Source: Marinobacter denitrificans
GTDB lineage: Bacteria > Pseudomonadota > Gammaproteobacteria > Pseudomonadales > Oleiphilaceae
Direction: 5' to 3'
NCBI RefSeq assembly: GCF_008795955.1
Contig: NZ_VMHN01000014.1
Coordinates: 1 to 46,631, forward strand
Length of the DNA: 46,631 bases
Position numbers and translations under genes: made by a program
The notes under the pieces: generated by a model
What the model was told of the DNA's origin: nothing
The model's database searches: none
The model's input: only the letters and a program-made list of their open reading frames with translations
Shown: positions 43,368 to 46,631 of the stretch, in pieces
Layout of the letters: every line of letters begins with the position of its first letter
Numbering within the stretch: the stretch's first letter is position 1

Positions 43368-43729
43368 CCCAGTAGATCCCGCAACAGGGCAGCACATTGA
43401 TGCGCCTGCTCCGCAGGCCACTCAACCACAACCGCACCGCCGGTGCGGGGAATCTCGATGCGGATGGTGTTACGTTTATGGTTGGCCCGCGCTGAGGTTG
43501 CCGCTGGCAGATTAACAGGTACGAACCCAGGTGTTGTCGCTGGTGCTTTAGATCTTCGCCGTGCTTCGCTGATCCAGCGCCGGACCATGTTGGCGTTGAG
43601 ACCGTTATCCAGGGAAATTCGGGAAACGGAGACGCCGGGCTCCAGGCACTGCGCGACAATTCCAGCTTTGAATTCCCGGGAAAACCGGCGACGGCGCTAG
43701 TAGGGTTTGGTTACGCTTAAGTCGTTCAT
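43364..43729 (-). pseudogene. IS66 TnpA (orf1) with an early stop codon
   Basis: ATG 43729 starts NDLSVTKPY and is stopped at once by TAG, where the left copy has CAA (Gln). The frame then continues RRRRFSREFKAGIVAQ, GVSVSRISLDNGLNANMVRR, FVPVNLPAA, TIRIEIPRTGGAVVVEW and HQCAALLRDLLG to the stop overlapping tnpB. One base change in codon 11 separates it from a working gene; internal start at the MVRRW codon is unlikely to help. Confidence 0.8.
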
Positions 43730-43743
43730 GTTAAGTGATGAGA

Positions 43744-43827
43744 TGGACGCCTCCCCTCCCGAATCGGCGTCAATTGCGCCAGACTTGAGTGTGTGAAGTC
43801 CAAGTCGAAGGATAAAGGAGGCGTCCA
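43744..43827 (+). promoter_or_regulatory. Inverted repeat covering the ribosome-binding site of the IS110-family transposase
   Basis: TGGACGCCTCC (43744-43754) and GGAGGCGTCCA (43817-43827) are perfect 11-base inverted repeats about 62 bases apart. The right half contains the AAAGGAGG ribosome site, whose start codon is ATG 43830. A transcript that enters from outside the element would contain both halves and could hide the site. A transcript that starts between the halves would not. Confidence 0.6.
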
Positions 43828-43829
43828 CC

Positions 43830-44867
43830 ATGGATATTAAGATTCTTGGGATTGATCTGGCAAAGAATGTCTTTCAGCTCTGCGCACTTAGTCCGCATGG
43901 CAAGGTGCTGTTCAACCGAGCGGTGAAGCGACCCCGGCTGCTCGACGAGATGCGGCAATTGCCGCCAACCCTCATCGCGATGGAGGTCTGTGGCGGTGCT
44001 CACTACTGGGGGCGGCTGTTCCAGGCCCTCGGGCATCAGGTCAGGCTGATCCCGCCGCAGCACGTGAAGCCCTTCGTCCGGGTGAACAAGAATGACGCCG
44101 GCGATGCGCTGGCGATCTGTGAAGCGGCGACCCGCCCCGGGATCCATTTTGTTCCTGTAAAGCCCCTGGCTCAGCAGGATCTGATGCTGCTGCATACGGA
44201 GCGCCAGCGCTATGTCCAGCAACGCACCGCCATCGGTAACCAGATCCGCGGGCTGGCCAGTGAGTATGGTGTCATTTTTCCGATTGGCCTGAGCGCTTTG
44301 CGTTCCGCCTTGCCCGGCGCCCTGGAAGACGCCGAGAATGGATTATCCCCTGTCGCGCGCCAGTGCCTCGCCAGGCTCTATGACGAACTCAAGCATTGGG
44401 ACCATCTAATTCGTCAAGTGACCCGGGAGCTCAATGCCTTGGCAAGACAACAGCCGGCCTGGCTAGCACTGCAGGCGATCCCAGGTGTGGGTCCGCTGGT
44501 CGCCTCGGCCTTGATTGGGCGCATCGGCAACGGACACCAATTCCGCACCGGGCGCCAGTGCGAGGCCTGGATTGGCTTGGTACCGCGACAGCGTAGTAGC
44601 GGTGGGCACCAGCAGCTCTTGGGAATCACCAAGAATGGCGACCGCTACCTCCGCACCCAGCTTATCCACGGAGCGCGAGCGATCACTACCGGTTGCGGCC
44701 GTTGGGGCTGGGATCACCCATTGGCACGCTGGGTCAACCAGCTCCGGGAACGGCGCGGCTTTAACAAGGCTGTCGTGGCACTGGCAAACAAACTGGCCAG
44801 ACTGGCTTGGGCGGTCTTGTCCAAAGGAGAGGCGTTCGATATGAGAAAGGCGTTTGCAACACCCTGA
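43830..44867 (+). CDS. IS110-family transposase (IS1111-like)
   Basis: The protein has 345 residues. The RuvC-like N-terminal domain holds the DEDD residues: GIDLAKNVFQL (Asp), MEVCGGAHYWG (Glu) and RVNKNDAGDALAI (Asp-Asp). The C-terminal transposase_20 domain follows with ALQAIPGVGPLVASALIG and LGITKNGDRYLRTQLIHGAR. The length and sequence are typical of the IS1111 subgroup. A strong AAAGGAGG precedes ATG 43830. The frame is intact. IS110 elements have no normal terminal repeats, so the exact ends (about 43735 and beyond 44870) cannot be fixed by eye. It lies against the IS66 right end. Confidence 0.93.
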   Translation: MDIKILGIDLAKNVFQLCALSPHGKVLFNRAVKRPRLLDEMRQLPPTLIAMEVCGGAHYWGRLFQALGHQVRLIPPQHVKPFVRVNKNDAGDALAICEAATRPGIHFVPVKPLAQQDLMLLHTERQRYVQQRTAIGNQIRGLASEYGVIFPIGLSALRSALPGALEDAENGLSPVARQCLARLYDELKHWDHLIRQVTRELNALARQQPAWLALQAIPGVGPLVASALIGRIGNGHQFRTGRQCEAWIGLVPRQRSSGGHQQLLGITKNGDRYLRTQLIHGARAITTGCGRWGWDHPLARWVNQLRERRGFNKAVVALANKLARLAWAVLSKGEAFDMRKAFATP

Positions 44868-45118
44868 AATGCAGTGCTCACCCTGTGAGTTTGCAGTACC
44901 CGATGAAGCAACCGGTCATCCGTCCTTGCCAGAACCTGAAAGTGGACAAGCGTTGACTCAAACCGCTTAAGTGTCTAGGTGACAAGGCACGGAACTCATC
45001 GAGGCGCGGCGGCTAAAGCCGCCATCAAGACGCCGGATATATGTCCGCGAACCACCGCTTCATCACAAGCTACCCGTTGACTACGGGGAGACGTCCATAA
45101 ATGTCCACTAGAAAATAA
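44868..45118. other. Non-coding stretch between the IS110 transposase and the group II intron
   Basis: This stretch has no gene. It holds a GGCGGC-TAAA-GCCGCC hairpin (45008-45023) and a CCCGT/ACGGG hairpin near 45073-45087. TGTCCACT (45102-45109) pairs with AGTGGACA (45118-45125) at its right edge. The first part probably contains the 3' end of the IS110 element and, by family knowledge, a guide-RNA-like non-coding region may lie at either flank of the transposase gene. Confidence 0.35.
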
Positions 45119-46233
45119 GTGGACACTATCCTGACGGCGGCAGCGCCTGGCTCAAGATGGGATTACCGGCCGCTTAGTACGCCAGGAAAAGCTGGCAAAA
45201 GATAGTGGGTGAAAGTCCCGCACGGGGTAAGGCCTAGCCAGCTGCCCCGGCCCCGAGTCATGCGCACCCGATCGCGAGGTCGCGTGTGAAGTGTTGACAG
45301 GGGAAACCATGGGCTCGGTATTGAGCTGCGAAACCCAATTCTGGAGAGCGGATGTTGTTAAGCGAAACAGAACGCAACAATCATCTCAGCGCGATGGCAA
45401 GCTGTGGTGGCACTCCACGCAGTCGTAGACCCGGTGCACGTGGCGACGTCTTTTGTACGGAACCTGGGAGGTCTCACCCACCCCGGCATAGCCGAGGCGA
45501 CTTACCGAAGGGTAACACCGCAGGATGAGTATGAACGTGGGTGAGAAGTCGGATCCGGTCGTAGTACCTGAGAAGATCTCGAGCAACGGTGCGAAGGTAC
45601 CTGCGGAGAGATTGGAGGAAAGGACCGGACCCAAGGGAAACGGTCAGCGAGCCGCCGCAGTCTGGACTCAGAGCCAGGTCGCTGCGTCGCCCGGTTTGCT
45701 GACCGTGCGCCAGGCGGCGCAACGGAAGAAAGAAACTCGCTTCTCTGCGTTGCTACATCATGTTGATATTCCGCTGTTACACCAAAGCTACTTTGCGCTC
45801 AAGCGCAGATCGGCCGCTGGTATAGACGGAGTGACATGGGAATCGTATGGGAGCGAGCTAGACGCGAGGTTAGAGAATCTCAACCGCCGTATCCACAAGG
45901 GGAGCTACCGAGCCAGACCCGCAAGGCGGGTTTACATTCCGAAGGCGGATGGTTCGACAAGGCCTCTTGGCATCCAGTGCCTGGAAGACAAAATTGTTCA
46001 ACAGGCAGTGGTGTTCGTCCTGAATGCGATCTACGAGCCGGACTTTATGGGGTTCTCCTATGGTTTTCGGCCGGGTCGAGGACAACACGACGCACTGGAT
46101 GCGGTACAGGCGGGACTTTATAGGAAGAAGATCAACTGGGTCCTGGACGCAGACATCCGTAAATTCTTCGACAGCATGTTGCATGAATGGATGATGCGAT
46201 TCCTGGAGCACCGCATCGCGGACAAGCGCAATA
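45119..46233 (+). mobile_element. Group II intron, truncated in its reverse transcriptase gene
   Basis: The 5' part looks like group II domain I: a GTGGAC start near 45119, CACTATC (45124-45130) able to pair with GATAGTG (45201-45207), and the GTGGGTGAAAGTCCCGCAC segment typical of this class. Domains II-III follow to about 45500. The intron-encoded protein starts at 45525 and breaks off at about 46233. Domains V and VI and the 3' splice site are missing, so the intron cannot splice. The exact 5' end is uncertain by several tens of bases. Confidence 0.75.
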
Positions 46234-46262
46234 GAGGGTTGGCAGACAAACGTGAAAAATAG
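45525..46262 (+). CDS. Group II intron reverse transcriptase/maturase, C-terminally truncated
   Basis: The protein has 245 residues, of which about 235 are native; full-length relatives have 420 or more. The native text covers RT blocks 0-4: RSAAGIDGVTWESYG, YRARPARRVYIPKADGSTRPLGI, LEDKIVQQAV, GFSYGFRPGRGQHDALDAV and WVLDADIRKFFDSM. The first catalytic Asp is in DADIRKFFD. The sequence stops after RFLEHRIADKR. The YADD active-site box, maturase and DNA-binding parts are missing, and about ten foreign codons lead to the stop. It is a dead fragment. Confidence 0.88.
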   Translation: MSMNVGEKSDPVVVPEKISSNGAKVPAERLEERTGPKGNGQRAAAVWTQSQVAASPGLLTVRQAAQRKKETRFSALLHHVDIPLLHQSYFALKRRSAAGIDGVTWESYGSELDARLENLNRRIHKGSYRARPARRVYIPKADGSTRPLGIQCLEDKIVQQAVVFVLNAIYEPDFMGFSYGFRPGRGQHDALDAVQAGLYRKKINWVLDADIRKFFDSMLHEWMMRFLEHRIADKRNRGLADKREK

Positions 46263-46566
46263 CCCAAAAACACTCTCAACCTATTGAACTACTGGTTTTT
46301 TGGTCACCCAACCCCAGAGTTCATGCCATTCTGGCCGATAAGCGGAACTTGGCCTTGTTGTCAGCCCCGCAGACTCTACTAAACTGGGGACTGACCATAG
46401 CGAATGCGGATTGCTTGGAAGACGCCGCGCCGAAGACCCGGCTGGTGTCGAGTGAAGATGCTACGGCGTTGTGGAGCGCTTGGCGCCAGCTTTTTTAAGC
46501 CGGTTGCCGGTCACGCAGCAAGGGTGTCCACCAGGGCGACAATACGCTGAAGGCCTCCTGTCTCTG
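46258..46566 (+). pseudogene. Remnant of a possible ATP-grasp-like gene, frameshifted
   Basis: From about 46258 a frame without a start reads ELLVFWSPNPRVHAILADKR, NLALLSAPQTLLNWGLTIA, NADCLEDAAPKTRLV and ATALWSAWRQLF, and stops at 46498. At a T6 run a one-base shift restores FKPVAGHAA, and another gives KGVHQGDNTLKAS, ending near 46566. FKPVAGHAA-KGV-x-GD looks like the nucleotide-binding part of a circularly permuted ATP-grasp-like protein. I hold this only weakly. The 5' part is cut off where the intron fragment ends. The last 65 bases of the window show nothing clear. Confidence 0.35.
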
Positions 46567-46631
46567 AAGAAGTGAGGAGTTACCTGTCTCACTGGAAGGA
46601 GAGGTTCCTTAGCTGGCCTCGGAATCCGCGT

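Larger units (their letters stand above)
42471..43729. mobile_element. Head-to-head IS66-family chimera
   Basis: The plus-strand arm 42471-42752 and the minus-strand arm 43454-43723 are related copies of the same IS66 end plus tnpA. Both start TTAAGCGTAA-C-AAACCC-TAC and read on through the CGCCGTCGCCGG segment. Between them on the minus strand lie tnpB and the first part of tnpC. So one IS66 element (right, minus) has lost most of tnpC and its far end, and is joined at CGCATCGAG (42744-42752) to the left end of a second, diverged IS66. The element cannot be autonomous. Confidence 0.8.

Noticed and set aside
45102..45125. TGTCCACT/AGTGGACA hairpin before the intron
   Set aside because: Considered as an integron attC or IS end; no core sites or partner repeat were found, and it more likely lies at the intron insertion site.
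1..46631. CRISPR arrays, rRNA and tRNA genes
   Set aside because: No regularly spaced direct repeats, no tRNA T-loop (GGTTCGAATC-type) with a fitting acceptor stem and no rRNA-like text were found by eye.

Overview
The window reads as the chromosome of a gammaproteobacterium, most likely Marinobacter or a close marine relative. The support is indirect: GC-rich gammaproteobacterial codon use, the mix of protein families (phosphoketolase, AMP-phosphorylase type enzymes, alicyclic acid degradation, EAL/GGDEF signalling) and an ANR/FNR-type site. No rRNA, tRNA or CRISPR array was seen.

Region 1 (1-15.3 kb) is compact and well kept. A YbhGFSR-like ABC exporter operon (1-4722, minus) lies downstream of a five-gene minus-strand operon (4898-11678): phosphoketolase, a small helical protein, an AMP phosphorylase-type enzyme, a PRPP synthetase homologue and a beta-CASP metallo-beta-lactamase nuclease. 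A perfect TTGAT-N4-ATCAA box sits about 130 bp upstream of the operon. Together these could form a low-oxygen route from RNA and nucleotides to ribose phosphates and acetyl phosphate. A small plus-strand membrane protein and a copper-type P1B ATPase with a small membrane partner follow.

Region 2 (15.3-16.85 kb) is a graveyard: an APC permease with several frameshifts, the C-terminus of an RND pump and the C-terminus of an outer-membrane barrel, joined abruptly.

Region 3 (16.9-23.7 kb) is a TetR-controlled plus-strand operon (two hotdog thioesterases, an alpha/beta hydrolase, an RND adaptor lipoprotein and an RND pump). A 24-bp perfect palindrome overlaps its likely promoter.

Region 4 (24.0-30.0 kb) is an alicyclic acid module: a divergent BadK-like hydratase, then AliA-like CoA ligase, BadH-like dehydrogenase, BadI-like ring hydrolase, AliB-like acyl-CoA dehydrogenase and a BadR-like MarR regulator. 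It covers cyclohexanecarboxylate to pimeloyl-CoA.

Region 5 (30.0-46.6 kb) is accessory and decaying: PAS-GGDEF, carboxypeptidase-regulatory-domain, CoA-transferase and HNH-nuclease pseudogenes; an antitoxin-like gene; a membrane-anchored beta-helix protein; an IS1595-family element with clear ends; a chemoreceptor divergent from an EAL-CBS-GGDEF protein; a head-to-head IS66 chimera; an IS110/IS1111-type element; and a 3'-truncated group II intron. The window ends in a frameshifted remnant that may be an ATP-grasp-like gene.
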